A stretch of DNA of 64,000 bases, taken from assembly GCA_031841125.1 (NCBI GenBank), contig CM063114.1, forward strand, positions 57,806,955 through 57,870,954, read 5' to 3'. Below the pieces are notes generated by a model, which saw nothing but the letters and a program-made list of their open reading frames with translations, did no database searches and had not been told where the DNA came from. This DNA comes from Acanthococcus lagerstroemiae (lineage: Eukaryota; Arthropoda; Insecta; Hemiptera; Eriococcidae). Below, piece by piece: positions 1 through 11,331 of the stretch (positions are counted from its first letter, which is position 1; each line of letters starts with the position of its first letter). The translations under genes and the position numbers were made by a program.

Positions 1-387
1 TTGCACGAGAACGATCCTCCCCTGGATAGATTCGCCTTCAACTGGACAAGCAAGCAACTTCTTCCATTACCATTTTTACGTGTACGTCTACTCTTAGCGT
101 CGAAGGGGCTGAGATATGGTCCGTGGACAAAATTATTTACTTCTTTAATACAATACAGAATTGTTTTCATAATTGATAGAATGGTAGAACTTTCTGATAA
201 AAAAGAACAGTTGTGACGACCATTGAGAGTCATAATCATGGATTCGGCTTGACAATTGGTGTTCACCTAATCAATTTTTATTCTAGGTGAGAAGCTTGCT
301 TGCAAATCTCCCTTATATTAATGGGTAAAATGTGTTGTGGAACTTCATCAAAATCAATTTTATGATTTCACACACTTCCTCCAATTC
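1..387. other. no gene recognised
   Basis: AT-rich sequence. A 71-codon frame is open from the left edge to 216 on the + strand, but it starts with TTG, resembles nothing I know and has no splice context that fixes it as an exon. It could be the end of something cut by the window edge. Confidence 0.4.
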
Positions 388-623
388 CAGGGACCGAAGA
401 GTTTTTCCTTGAGAGGGGGGGGGGGAGTGTGAAAGTCCCGACTGATTCAACTCAAAATTCCCAAGTATCAAAGCAAAAAAAAAAGCTTTTGACTTGTTGG
501 ATTTTTCCAACTCTATCGAAATTTTCCAACTTCGGCTGATTGAAATGGTAAATTTTCCCAACTGTTGATTAAAAAATTTCCTACAGGGGGAAGCTCCCCC
601 TTCCCCTTGTCGGTACGTCTCTG
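388..623. mobile_element. hAT-like MITE, CAGGGACGTACCGA family, copy 1
   Basis: The ends are CAGGGACCGAAGAG and CGGTACGTCTCTG, imperfect inverted repeats. The interior (poly-G stretch, then repeated 'TTTTCCCAACT' words) matches elements at 58900-59288 and 62398-62614. The flanking 8-mers TCCAATTC and TCCAAAAA agree at only 5 of 8 positions, so the target duplication has decayed here, whereas the copy at 58900 keeps a perfect one. No coding capacity. Confidence 0.75.
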
Positions 624-2819
624 TCCAAAAACTTGCACAACAGAAAAAGCTGTTATTACAAATGAACGATTTCTTCTGCTGACCATATTTCAGCCCTTTC
701 TGAAATGAATAGTCACGTATATATATGTTGTCAATATAAGTTGCTTGCCTGCCTAGTTAGAAGAAAGTTAGTCACGTTGAGATACTTTGTATAACGTGTA
801 AGGGAGATCTTGGCGAGGGATCCTGATCCCTAAACTCTGATCTTGACTTCATTTTCTGTTCTGAAAAGGGAGGCAGAAAATATCCTCTCTTTTGTCTAAG
901 ACTGCCCTCTTAGTCCTTATTATCTGTGTAGTTTAGTTAAGCGGGACGGGTTTGTAATGCATAGGGTTACTTTAAGAGTAGTGCAAAAGTTGAATATTGA
1001 TGAGAAATTTGAAGAAATAGAATTTGACAAAATAAAAAAAAAGAGAGAAATGAACAAAAATAGCAAACATGTTAAAGTATTTCTAATCTATGAAAAATAT
1101 TTAAAATTATCAAAAAAATTTATGTTCTGAAAATAATTCAGAATTTTTTAAAAATATCGAAAATTTACAAGGAATTGACAATTTTTTGTATAGAATTTGA
1201 TAGTAGCACGAGAAAAATCAGCTTTAATGTGAATAACTGTGAGATATGCATTCAATAATAAATTTTGAAAGAAAGAAAGAAAAAATATATATATATTCAG
1301 ATTTTAAATTGACTAAATTAATGATTTGTCGTTTATTATAAAATGGAAAATTTTTACCTTTAAAAAAAAAACAAACAAGAAAAACCGCAATCAACCTGAT
1401 CAGCTCTTTATTCGTTGCTTAAGTTTTGTCGACCTATCTCATTCGATGTGTTGGACTGACTGAGGGATTAAATGACCAACTGCCCATCTATCTCGGATCT
1501 CCTTTTTTCTGATAATAAAACACCACCCATTCACAGCCAGAGGAGACATACATGAAATTCAGGACTTGGAATGCTGAAAAATTCTTGGCTCTCAGATCCT
1601 GGATTCTGCCTATTTGGCGAAGAAGGAGAGAACTGATTGGATATTAGAATACACCGAGCTACAAAAATTTTGACTCTTGGCTTCGTTTTTTCCAATAGGG
1701 TGGAAAGCGGTTTGTTTGCCGGAAACTGTCTGTCTATATACTTGTCTATTTATCTGCCTGCCTTAAAATCGCTATTTCTTCTTTGTCATTAGCCTGTTTG
1801 CCTGGCAGGCTGCCTCGTGGGCTTGGCTCCATTTGGAGTTTACAGATATGCACCCTTAAATCCAGTTACTAAAATTAAACATCTGAAATTGAAAGAAATA
1901 TCGATGGTGATATGCACAAAATGCCTAAGTGACATTTTAGTAATTTTTCAGGAGAGCAATTTAAAAATTTAACCAATTTCCGCTCACTGTACTGTACTCC
2001 ATTTTATTCATGTGACTCAGCTTCAGATAGGAGGAATAAGATTGGCTGACCCTTCAGTATGTGCCAGTAAAAAAAGAAAGTTTCAACTGGCATTGACGGC
2101 ACTCTATATCCCTTCCATAAAAATTACGACGCACTTGATACATATGCCCAGAACCCAAGCCACATGTATCAAGTGCCATGTAAAACCTTATCCATTCATT
2201 TACAACGTCTGTGCACGACTAATGCAACTTTCAATGCACTTAAGACGCTTAAGTACGCTGCCTGGGGGTGAAATGGTGAACTATTTCGTTCTGTTATCAA
2301 TGCAGGCTGATAGTCTGCCTGCTTACCTCCTTCTTTCTGTATCTAACTTATTTTCAACCAAAAGTCACTTAGGCATTTTGTGCATGTCACCAGCGATATG
2401 TCATTCACCGTGAAAAAGTTTCAAATCTATGGTTATTTGGGTATTGTAGAAACCTAAAAACTGGAATTTTTCTGGAAATTATGTTAAAATTTTCAATTCA
2501 ATGGTTACATCACTTTTGTATCGCCCAGTACTACGAGAAATACTTGGAAAAATCTTTGGTCTTTTGCCTCAGACAGATCTAATGACAGCTTTGGTGATTT
2601 TAATTTTCCTCTTGTGGGAAGGGAAGCCAGTCTTAAAATACACAGAAATGCGCAGCTACCGTCTACGTTTAAGATTTTTTTCCTTCAATGAAGGAAAGAC
2701 ATACGAGAGGGAGCGAGAAACTCTTCCTAAAACGTTTGTTGATTGGTAAAGATGCCTCATCGGAGAAATCGGATCGTCAGTTGGCAAAACTGAAGAAGTG
2801 AAAACTATTGTTTTTTGAT
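624..2819. other. gene-poor AT-rich stretch
   Basis: Mostly AT-rich single-copy-looking sequence with A/T runs and a short (TA)n tract near 1287. Short open frames at 2012-2413 and 2501-2749 lack recognisable protein features, and the first begins with a GTG. I looked here for the missing 5' exon of the cassette gene (ATG, hydrophobic stretch, phase-0 donor) and found no convincing candidate. Confidence 0.4.
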
Positions 2820-3332
2820 CAGGGATGTTGGTGTAGATAAATCTGCGTAGACAAATACATTTGTCTACATCTGCATGTAGACAATGTAATGTAGACAAAT
2901 AGTGTGGATAAATGTAAAGTGTATACAAATGTACACAAATACCAACCAAGTAGAATTAATTAATAGTTCTATATGTTTTAATATTTTTGAAATTAAAATA
3001 CAATTAATGATCATCCGTTCAATTTGTATCAATTAATTTTAATGAATTATAAATATACGTGTGTTAATTTTTTTGATTTTGAAAATGATAATTTATAACG
3101 TGTATCTTACAATCTCTTAATGGTGATTTTGTGAATTCAATAAGTCAAAGAAATTAAATTTGGATTTATTATTGTGAATTTGTAATTAACTGATTACGTG
3201 TATATTAGCGTATTTTTGTCATTTTCGGAATTGTTAACATTTACATACTTTTGTCTGCTTTCTACATATTGTGTACATTTCTTCACACCAAAATGTGGAT
3301 AAGTATTGTCTACGTGTAAACAAACATCCCTG
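2820..3332. mobile_element. hAT-like MITE with subterminal TGTAGACAAAT repeats
   Basis: Starts CAGGGATGTTGGTG and ends AAACAAACATCCCTG. The flanking 8-mers are TTTTTGAT (2812-2819) and GTTTTGAT (3333-3340), a 7/8 match, as expected for a hAT target duplication. The left 120 bp carries many variants of GTAGACAAAT, with reverse-complement forms such as GTCTACGTG near the right end. Such subterminal repeats are typical transposase-binding sites. No transposase remains. Confidence 0.8.
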
Positions 3333-3701
3333 GTTTTGATTGTTGATTTCGGTCGGACTGTCGGCTGGTAGAAATCAAAAACTTGAATTTTAAAATAATA
3401 TTTATATTGTTTGTTTCTTACTCGATAGCGTAAAGTGTTTTTACATAGGCTGTGGCTAAGTAACTGAGACCAAAATTTGTACGGCCCACCAACGCTACCT
3501 ATCGGCGTTTCAACACAGTAAGGGAATAATTTGGTTCATTAGCTATCGATTGAGACCACGCCGAGCTCATTTGATTGAAAACTCGCTGTTCCAGACCAAT
3601 TTGGAAAAAACCATATGCGTTGACCCCTACAGGTTTTTTAAAGATTTTTTTAAAGAAGGAAAAAAGCATACGATTACAAAATTTTTTATTAATTATCATC
3701 T

Positions 3702-3831
3702 TCATTTAAGTCCACGAATATCTTTTTCAAAATAAGCGCCATTCATGGCTATAGAGGCGTCCATTTGTTCTTGCCATTTATCCAACGTTTTCGCGTATTC
3801 AGCCGCCGGTAAGGAGGAGAAAAACATCTGC
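3702..3831 (-). pseudogene. mariner transposase C-terminal fragment, left arm
   Basis: Minus-strand frame of about 42 codons. It contains FFSSLPAAEYAKTLDKWQEQ and then MNGAYFEKD before a TGA. The pattern K-W-x(5)-D-x-C/S-I-x(3)-G-x-YFEKD is the usual C-terminus of mariner/IS630-type transposases. The catalytic DDE/D core is absent. It is a near copy of the right-arm fragment; the cysteine of the right arm is serine here. Confidence 0.7.
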
Positions 3832-3987
3832 ACTATGGTGATGACGTCTAAGAAAATCCCAATTCACCCTTGCCCCCCCCCCATATAGTCCTAACCTCGC
3901 CCGTGCGACTTCTAATTATTTCCTCAACTAAAGGCAGACTTACAGGGTCGTCAGTTCAACACGAATCAAGAAGTCGCATCACTGCGG

Positions 3988-4130
3988 CGCAGATGTTTTT
4001 CTCCTCCTTACTGGCGGCGGAATACGCAAAAACATTCGATAAATGGCAAGAACGAATGGACGCCTGTATAGCTATGAATGGCTCTTATTTTGAAAAAGAT
4101 ATTCGTGTACTTAATAAAGATGATGATTAA
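3988..4130 (+). pseudogene. mariner transposase C-terminal fragment, right arm
   Basis: Plus-strand frame ending in TAA at 4128. It holds FFSSLLAAEYAKTFDKWQER, then CIAMNGSYFEKD, the tail signature of mariner transposases. The upstream part of the open frame (3870-3987) is spacer sequence absent from the left arm and is not transposase-like. Only the last ~45 residues of a ~340-residue enzyme are present, so it is a remnant. Confidence 0.7.
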
Positions 4131-4887
4131 TAAAAAATTTTGTAATCGTATGCTCTTTTTCCTCATTAAAAAAAATCTTTAAAAAACCTGTAGGTGTCAA
4201 TGCATATGGTTTCTTTCAAATTAGTCTGGAACAGCGAGTTTTCAATCAAATGAGCTCGGCATGGTCTCAATCGATAGCTAATGAACCAAATTATCCCCCT
4301 ATTGCGTTGAAACGCCGATAGGTAGCGTTGGTGGGTCGTACGAATTTTAGTTTCAGTTACTTAGTGACAACCTATGTAGTTGGTAACGCGAAAATTAATT
4401 TCGATAGAATACTGAACTTCGTGCCTTATACCAATCTCTTCGGTTATGTCCATGAACCTGAGTCCATGCTCATGGCTCTTACATTTTAGATCACAGTTTT
4501 TAAGCCTTGTCTTTTGGGAGTGAGAGAGAGAAGCCAAGTTTTCTGGTGCGGTGGTAGAGAAATGTATATGAAATAATGTATTACCCGACAGGGGATGGAT
4601 GGAAGCGTTTTCATGGTGAGACAATGACAGCTTGAGCCGTAGGGTAACTGACATCACTTCTTTCATGACTTTGTAAAATGCTGTATAAGAAGAATTCTGC
4701 CACTTTACTTCCTTGATTACCTGCCTCTCACGTGTTCAGTTGAGAAATCAATTTCCTCTTCACCAGTCATTATAATTTCCACATCTATCAAAATATTTTT
4801 CAATTAAGAATTATTTACATTTTAGTTAATGGAATTTTGATTTTAATGTAAGTATCCGAAAATTATGCGCAATTTTTATTTTTCTAG

Positions 4888-4950
4888 AATCAAGGGCCCT
4901 CGTACGCAACCAATCCAAATGTTCAACCGATTACAGAAGCTACCGAAGAA
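4888..4950 (+). CDS. cassette exon A1 of ankyrin gene
   Basis: 63 nt, 21 codons, phase 0 at both ends; acceptor TTTTTCTAG, donor GTATGT. The encoded peptide includes YATNPNVQPITEATEE. First recognisable exon; nothing homologous lies to its left in the window. Confidence 0.8.
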
Positions 4951-5209
4951 GTATGTTAACCATTTACTGCAATATTGGAATCATATATACCTACATTGAT
5001 ATTACTATACGGCCATTGTCTATGATACTATTCAAAATTTTCAGCGCAGGCTGCATTTTTCTAAGTATAAGGAACCCGCTTGATTTCCATGTTAACAATC
5101 TTTAATCGAGGCTAGCCCCCCTACGCGCGCCCTTAAACCAAGTGCCGTGGGGCAAATGCTCTTATGTATATTTAAAAATATTCATCAACATGTGATTATC
5201 TTTTTACAG

Positions 5210-5248
5210 GAAAAAGTGACATATGGCACGAATGGTTATGGAAAACAA
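5210..5248 (+). CDS. cassette exon B1 of ankyrin gene
   Basis: 39 nt, 13 codons EKVTYGTNGYGKQ, phase 0; acceptor TTTTTACAG, donor GTACGT. Confidence 0.8.
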
Positions 5249-5718
5249 GTACGTTAATAGTTCCTAAATTCTTTTATTTGTTTATAATTCACCTGAAATA
5301 TCAAGGAAGATGAGAGTGAGCGCCCATACCTAGCCTGGAAATCTCTGAGTAGAGTAACCGAAAGAGTCTGACCAAGTTCCACACAGTGCAAAATTGAAAC
5401 TCCTGATAAAAAGTTGGTTGTTATCTCTGCCACAGCCCTGAAGCTTTGAGCTGTGCTAGAGAAGGTCTTGGACCCAACAAATGTTGAGTTAGCCACAATT
5501 GTAGGAAAAGATGTGCACATGTTTGCCTGCTACCACTTTGGAAGGAGTTCGTACGGATTTTTTTCTACAAAATGTTGCCAAATTGTACAACTCTTATTTA
5601 AATTTTCGCATCCATCAAAATACATTTTTAAATTAAGTATTTACGATTTAACTAGTGGATTTTCGAATTCGTTATAATATTATGTATTTGAAAATCATAC
5701 AGTATTTTTATTTTCTAG

Positions 5719-5781
5719 AACAAAGGACCTGCTTATCCGACTCAGGCGTATGTCCAACCGGTTACAGAAACTACTAAAAAA
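5719..5781 (+). CDS. cassette exon A2 of ankyrin gene
   Basis: 63 nt, phase 0; acceptor TTTTCTAG, donor GTATGT. Includes YVQPVTETTKK. Same length and frame as A1, with several substitutions and no indels. Confidence 0.8.
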
Positions 5782-5822
5782 GTATGTTTACCATGTACTG
5801 TAACTTATTATTTATATCATAT

Positions 5823-6070
5823 ACTTGCCAGGGAAAAAGGGACCTGAGCGCAAAAATGTAAATTTTACAGGAGAGCAGGTGAGGGGATAAACAAAATTGA
5901 TAACGTTTTCACGTCATGGAGACATTTAACTTTGAAGACTTACAGCAGTCTGGGAAAATTTTTTAGAATTTTTTCGACAACACCATGCGAAAGAGCGGCC
6001 AAAAATTAGTCAAGAACTGTTGTCACAAAAATGATGTTGTCGCGCACAGGTCCCTTTCTTCCTGGCAGGT
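5823..6070. mobile_element. MITE in cassette-2 intron
   Basis: About 248 bp with ~30-bp imperfect terminal inverted repeats: left ACTTGCCAGGGAAAAAGGGA, right end complementary to ACCTGCCAGGAAGAAAGGGA. CATAT occurs just outside both ends, offset by two bases on the right. Absent from the same intron of cassettes 1, 4 and 5. Confidence 0.75.
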
Positions 6071-6080
6071 CACATATGTC

Positions 6081-6491
6081 ACCGTTAATGTGTATAATCA
6101 GTTGAAGTATATAATTTCATTATGATGATCACTAGTTTCTGGCCCTTAATTTCTCCCTGTACAAAGTAATTGGATGAAAATTTTGGAGGTCTTTAATCAT
6201 GGTATTTTTACACAACAATTTAGAATTTCAGCCTGGTTGATTTGGAAGAACGCCTACAAAGGGCTATAAATTGTGAGAATCCAAGACTTTTCATTATTTT
6301 TGGCCTCTGCAATATGTTCTTTGAAGTCGACAGGGCTGAAAAATTCTTAATGAGGTGTAGACAAATGAGAATTATGTACAGATCTTTCTGATTTTCACCC
6401 CGATCCGTCAATAAGAGAATGAATGAAGGGCAGAAAATTAAGAAGTATTTTATAAAATTATACATTTTAACTAATTAAACACATTAACGGT
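6081..6491. mobile_element. second MITE in cassette-2 intron
   Basis: About 411 bp, with ~39-bp terminal inverted repeats starting CCGTTAATGTGTATAATCAG on the left and CCGTTAATGTGTTTAATTAG on the reverse complement of the right end. No coding capacity. It lies between two other MITEs in the same intron. Confidence 0.75.
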
Positions 6492-6498
6492 AACATAT

Positions 6499-7097
6499 CA
6501 GTTTCTATAAAAAGAGGTAACTTTGTCGATCGATTAAAGTCTCAGAAAACGCGAAAAAATAAAAACAAAAATTTTTTGGTCACAAAAATCAGTTTGAGAT
6601 TTTGGTTGATTTCTATAGAAAAAACATCGCAATAACGAAGAGACAAAATCTACGCGCATGAGATAGAAGAGGGAGAGAGAGAAAGAGAATGTGAAAATAA
6701 TGCGAATGTCTGCGTTCGCTTCTCGTGTTTTTTTGGAGCTCACGAATAAATCCGATGTTCTGAATTGTTACCACGCAGAAGAGCGAAAAATTACGTTTCT
6801 AAAAAACCCTCGTCGAGGCTGGTAACGTGATTCCGCGGCGAGTTAGGGCCACTTAACGGAGTGGGAGGAAAAGGTGTGTCTAACTTTAAACACGTTTTTC
6901 CCAAAAACGTGTTTTCGCGCCTTCTCCTTACACTCATCTTTGACCGCTTGTACCTCCGGAATAAAAAACGCTATAAATCTCGCCGATAACTCGTTGGAAT
7001 GGGCATTCATTCCTCTATCACGAAGTATCACGTACTGTCCGTAACTAAAAATTTGTCGGATCAACAAAGTTACCCCTTTTTATAGAAACTGCCACAT
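6499..7097. mobile_element. third MITE in cassette-2 intron; family also at 59439-60009
   Basis: Terminal inverted repeats begin CAGTTTCTATAAAAAGAGGT (left) and, on the complement of the right end, GGCAGTTTCTATAAAAAGGG. The whole ~600-bp sequence is present again in reverse orientation at 59439-60009, which fixes the boundaries. The interior is CpG-rich and palindromic around the CGTTTTTCCCAAAAACG motif near 6893-6911. Noncoding. Confidence 0.8.
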
Positions 7098-7327
7098 TAC
7101 TTATACATAATATTTACCCTAATGATGACTATATCGCCATTCTCAGGGGTATTATTCATAATTTGAGCAAAGGCTTCATTTTTTCCAAGTGTACAGAGAT
7201 GCTCGATTTCCATGTCAAAGATCTTAGTCAAGGCTAGCTCCCCCACCCCCACAAACCGAGTACTGTGGGGCAAATGCCTCTATATATATTTAAAAATCGA
7301 TATCAATATGTGATTTTCTTGTTACAG

Positions 7328-7366
7328 AGAGTAGTACATTATGGTACAAATGGTTACGGAAAACAA
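7328..7366 (+). CDS. cassette exon B2 of ankyrin gene
   Basis: 39 nt, codons RVVHYGTNGYGKQ, phase 0; acceptor CTTGTTACAG, donor GTACGT. Pushed about 1.3 kb away from A2 by three MITEs, yet still open and in phase. Confidence 0.75.
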
Positions 7367-7774
7367 GTACGTTGACATTTCATTAAATTTTTTAGACCAT
7401 TTGTTTATAATTCGCGTGAAATATCAGGAAAAAAGATAAGTGGGTGTGCGTCCATACCTAGCCTGGGAACATCTGAGCACAATGAACCAGAAAGTGTGAG
7501 CCAATTTCACAGAGTACAAAATTCAAACTCGTGATAGAAATGTGGCTATTATTCTCTGCCACAGGCCCTAAAGCCCTTAGCTGTGCATGAGAAAGTTGTA
7601 GATCCTACAAAAGTTGAATAAGCCAACATAGTAGGAAAAGATGTACATAGTTTGCCTGATACTAGTTTGGAAGGAGTTAGTACGGATTTTTTTTTTTTTT
7701 TTACAAAATGTTGCCAAATTGTTTCTCTACCGCTGTCTTCATAGCCCTTACCATGCATTAGGAAGCGTTTGGAT

Positions 7775-8086
7775 CCGGGTTGTGCCCTAAATTTACACAA
7801 GTCTGTCTACGGTGAAAAAATGCGTAAAATAACATCTTAGAATAACTTATGTACAATAATAAAGTTTTTTTACATTTATTCTACATGTGCAGAATAACGT
7901 GTAAAATAACCCGAATTTAAGATTTTCAAGTATTCCAGTTTTCCAGATGACTGCGCGGAGTAATAAAATTGTACATTATTCTACATCACTAAGTTATTTT
8001 ACATTATTTTGCATTTTACACCATTATGCTACATTATTCTACATGTAACGTAAAATAGTTATTTTACGCGTTGAGGAACAACCCTG
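7775..8086. mobile_element. hAT-like MITE in intron between cassettes 2 and 3
   Basis: Left end CCGGGTTGTGCC, right end complementary to CAGGGTTGTTCC. The flanking 8-mers GTTTGGAT and GTTTAGAC match at 6 of 8, and the paralogous empty site in cassette 4 reads GCTTTAGACCC. The interior is rich in GTAAAATAAC / ACATTATTCTACAT repeats in both orientations. Confidence 0.75.
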
Positions 8087-8332
8087 GTTTAGACCCTATG
8101 AATGTTGAGTTTAGCGTAGTCAGAAAAGATATACATGTGTTTGCCTAGTACCAGTTCGGAAGGGGTTAATACAGATTTTTTTAAAGAAAATGTTGCCAAA
8201 TTGTGCAACACTCATTTAAATTTCCGCGTCCATCAAAATATATTTTTTAATTAAGTATTTTTACATTTTAACTGGTGAATGTTCGAATTCGATGTACATA
8301 TTTGAAAATGATACAGTCTTTTATTTTGCTAG

Positions 8333-8395
8333 AATAAAGGACCTGCTTATGCTACCAACGCAAATGTTCAACCGGTTACAGAAGCTACTGAGAAA
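8333..8395 (+). CDS. cassette exon A3 of ankyrin gene
   Basis: 63 nt, phase 0; acceptor TATTTTGCTAG, donor GTATGT. Includes YATNANVQPVTEATEK, the copy closest to a consensus of all five. Confidence 0.8.
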
Positions 8396-8508
8396 GTATG
8401 TCTGCTATTTACTGCACTATTTGTATCACAGATACTGCACTGATAATTACTATATGGCCATTCTCAGTGATACTATTCATAATTTTCAGCGCAGCCTGTA
8501 TTTTTCTA

Positions 8509-9045
8509 AGGTCGAACTTCCATATAACGTAGTGCCAAGGGTACAAGGTCTTAGTTCGTTACATAGAATTTTTGTTTTACAGTACACCAACAAAACAGTG
8601 TAGTACAAAGTACATAGCTATTGATCGAGATGTACCACTAAAGGAGATAAGCTCTAATGTCTCATTGCACCAGAGCATTAGTAGCTTCGTCGTAAAAATG
8701 TTCTGTTTTATTAAAATTTTGTAGAACTACAGTCATCGATGCGCTGACGCCCGTCTCTAACATTTTCGTAAATTCTAAATATCTTTCTTTCGCATTCCAC
8801 TGTCGACATTTTTTACTATAGGTAGTCACTTACTCAGACACATCAACACATTTTCTCTTCAATATGGTTGGAAAAATTCGTAAAAGTGAACGATAGCACG
8901 AGAATTAATGCTTCTTGAGTGAAAAATAGTTCGTTAAATAGAAATTTTTATCGTTGTATAGAACACATTTTCTTGTGAAAATTTCAAGGGACCAGGAAAA
9001 TATTCGTTGTGTAGAGACTTTCGTTATAATATGGAAGTTCGACTG
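8509..9045. mobile_element. pogo-like MITE in cassette-3 intron
   Basis: 537 bp flanked by TA dinucleotides (8507-8508 and 9046-9047). Ends are AGGTCGAACTTCCATATAAC and the complement of CAGTCGAACTTCCATATTAT. A TA duplication with a CAGTCGAAC-type terminus is characteristic of pogo-related elements. No transposase frame. Confidence 0.75.
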
Positions 9046-9189
9046 TATATTATAGAAAATGTTTGATTTCCATTTCAAAGATCTTTGTTGAGGCTAGCTC
9101 TTCTTTTCCGTAAACCGAGTGCTGTGGGGCGAATGCTCCTATGTATACTTGAAAATAAATGACGTTACTACTCAATTATGTTGTTACAG

Positions 9190-9234
9190 GAACATCAAGA
9201 CGTGACATATGGTACGAATGGTTATGGAAAAAAC
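9190..9234 (+). CDS. cassette exon B3 of ankyrin gene
   Basis: 45 nt, codons EHQDVTYGTNGYGKN, two codons longer than B1; phase 0; acceptor TTGTTACAG, donor GTACGT. Confidence 0.8.
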
Positions 9235-9378
9235 GTACGTTGATTATTCATTTAATTCTTTAGATTATTTGTTAAAATTCGTCAGAAATATTACGTAAGA
9301 AGATAAGGGGGTGTATGTCTATACCTAGCCTGGAACCTTTGAGCACAGTAAACCAAAGAGTATGACCCAAGCTTCATA

Positions 9379-9881
9379 GGCGGGGTAACCTAGAGTTTCC
9401 GAAGTTGGTAGCCCTGTGCTACAAAGGTGATCTTGGACGTTATCACCATAAGAATGCATATAACTTGAATTCGATTTTTCTAGTCAATAATATGTTTTCT
9501 TGTGGCTTATAGTAAATAAATTTAGAGATTGAGGTCTCTAGTTTTCCTTTATGAACTTGAAACGGCTCCATTTTTCATGTATTAGTTTCTTACAAGCGCG
9601 TCGTTTTGTACCAATGGTAAATTTTCATAAGAAAAACAGTAATTTGGAAATTAACTTAATTCATCCAACTACAGCAAATGAAGTGCATTAAATTACCTTT
9701 CATGATGAACTAGAGACTTCAAGCTTTAATTTGACGTGTTATATGACTCAAAAAAACCTATTTTCAGCAATTACGGAAGCTTTAAAGTATACCAACTTTA
9801 CACGTCTTCTTATGGGAACATCAACCTCGATCACCTTTGCAGGAGGTCGACACTAGCGAACCTGGTCACGGTTACGCCGCT
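9379..9881. mobile_element. MITE with long terminal inverted repeats in cassette-3/4 intron
   Basis: About 503 bp. Ends are GGCGGGGTAACC and the complement of AGCGGCGTAACC, with strong pairing continuing ~75 bp inward (for example CAAAGGTGATC...CCATAAGA). Cassettes 4 and 5 show the uninterrupted intron around a ...TAGAATTCAAAC... phrase. Confidence 0.75.
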
Positions 9882-9991
9882 AATAGAGTGTAGAATTCAA
9901 ACATGTGGTAGAAATTTGGCTACTGTTCTCTGCTGCTGGCTTGAAAGCCTTTACCTTTGCATGAGGAAGCTTTAGACCCTATGAATGTTGA

Positions 9992-10356
9992 ATGGGCGCG
10001 TTTTCTTTGACGTCACAAATGCGCTTATCACGCAACAGCACGCAATTTTGTTGGCTGATTATAATTATAACAAGGGGACCTGGGTTGAATATGTGATGCT
10101 TGTAGTCTTGAAGTACACATTCAGTACATTACGGGAATATATTGCAAATTCTTATCTTCTTCTCCATTTCTGAAATATTTGCAAAATAGTAGAACGATAT
10201 TTTCTCTTATGGTAAATTCAGGGTAAAGAAAAATTGTTTACATTTTCCTTGGGCCAGCCTGCAGCCTGCAGCCAACACAATTGCGTGCTGTTGCGTGATG
10301 AGTGCGTACGGTTGCCTAATAAGCGCGTTTGTGACGTCAACGGAAAACGCGCCCTT
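9992..10356. mobile_element. MITE, GGGCGCGTTTTC family, in cassette-3/4 intron
   Basis: About 365 bp. The termini start GGGCGCGTTTTC on both strands and pair over 60-90 bp, including TTGACGTCACAAA and CACGCAACAGCACGCAATT words. The paralogous empty site is visible at about 11210 (GTTGAGGTAACCTGCATAG). Noncoding; the frames inside are by-products. Confidence 0.8.
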
Positions 10357-10608
10357 TAACCAGCATAGTAGGAAAAGAGATGTACAGACATTTGCCTAGT
10401 ACCACTTTGGTAGTGATTAATACAGAATTCTTCATACAAAACGTTGCCAAATTGTACAACACTCATTTAAATTTACGCATTCATCAAAATGTATTTTAAA
10501 ATTAAGTATTTTTACATTTTAACTAGTGAATTTTGAAATTTGATGTATCTACATATTTGAAAATGATATCGTATTTTTATTTATTTATTTATTTATTTTT
10601 TTTTTTAG

Positions 10609-10671
10609 AATAAAGAACCTGCTTCCGCGACTAGGGCATATGTCCAACCAGTTACTAAAGCTCCTGAGGAA
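10609..10671 (+). CDS. cassette exon A4 of ankyrin gene
   Basis: 63 nt, phase 0; acceptor TTTTTTAG preceded by a (TTTA)n tract that serves as pyrimidine-rich region; donor GTATGT. Includes YVQPVTKAPEE. Confidence 0.8.
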
Positions 10672-10922
10672 GTATGTTTACTATTTACTGCAATATTGGT
10701 ATCATATAACGTACACTTATACCATATGGCCATTCTTAGTGATATATTATTCATAATTTTCAGCGCAGGCTGCATTTTTCTAAGTACATGGACAATACTT
10801 GATTTTCATTTCAAAGATCTTAGTCGAGGCTAGTCCTGCACCCCTGCAGAACGAGTGCCGTGGGGCAAATGCTCTTATGTATATTTAAAAATATTTATCA
10901 ATATGTGATTATCTTGTTACAG

Positions 10923-10961
10923 GAAAAAGTAACATATGGCACAAATGGTTATGGAAAACAA
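10923..10961 (+). CDS. cassette exon B4 of ankyrin gene
   Basis: 39 nt, EKVTYGTNGYGKQ, amino-acid identical to B1 despite silent changes; phase 0; acceptor TTGTTACAG, donor GTACGT. Confidence 0.8.
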
Positions 10962-11331
10962 GTACGTTGATAGTTCTTAAACTCTTTGAACTATTTATTA
11001 AAATTTGTCTGAAATATCAAGGAGGAAGCTGAGGGAGTGAACGCCTATACCTATAGCCTAGAAATTTCTGAGCAGAGTAACCTAAAGAGTGTGACCAAGT
11101 TTCATGGACTGTAGAATCCAAACATGTGGTAGAAATTTGGCCACTGTTCTCTGCTGCTGGCTTGAAAGCCATTACCTTTGCACGAGGAAGCTTTAGACCC
11201 TATGAATGTTGAGGTAACCTGCATAGTAGGAAACGAGATGTACATACGTTTGCCTAAGGGTTAATACAAATTTTAACTCGATGTACCTACGTATTTGAAA
11301 ATTATATGTAGAATATTTTTATTTTTTTTAG

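Larger units (their letters stand above)
3442..4378. mobile_element. foldback mariner-like element (inverted duplication of the 3' end)
   Basis: Two arms of roughly 390 bp (about 3442-3831 and 3988-4378) are reverse complements with minor differences, separated by about 155 bp of unrelated sequence. The outer ends read TACATAGGCTGTGGCTAAG and TTAGTGACAACCTATGTA, fitting a TA target duplication and a mariner-type terminal repeat. Each arm encodes the C-terminal end of a mariner-family transposase pointing outward (separate entries). The element therefore has two 3' halves head to head and no 5' half, so it is dead as an autonomous transposon. It sits just left of the first cassette of the ankyrin gene. 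Confidence 0.75.

Noticed and set aside
8292..8603. 103-codon plus-strand frame
   Set aside because: It crosses exon A3 in a different frame, then runs into the pogo-like MITE at 8509. Exon A3 itself is explained by cassette homology.
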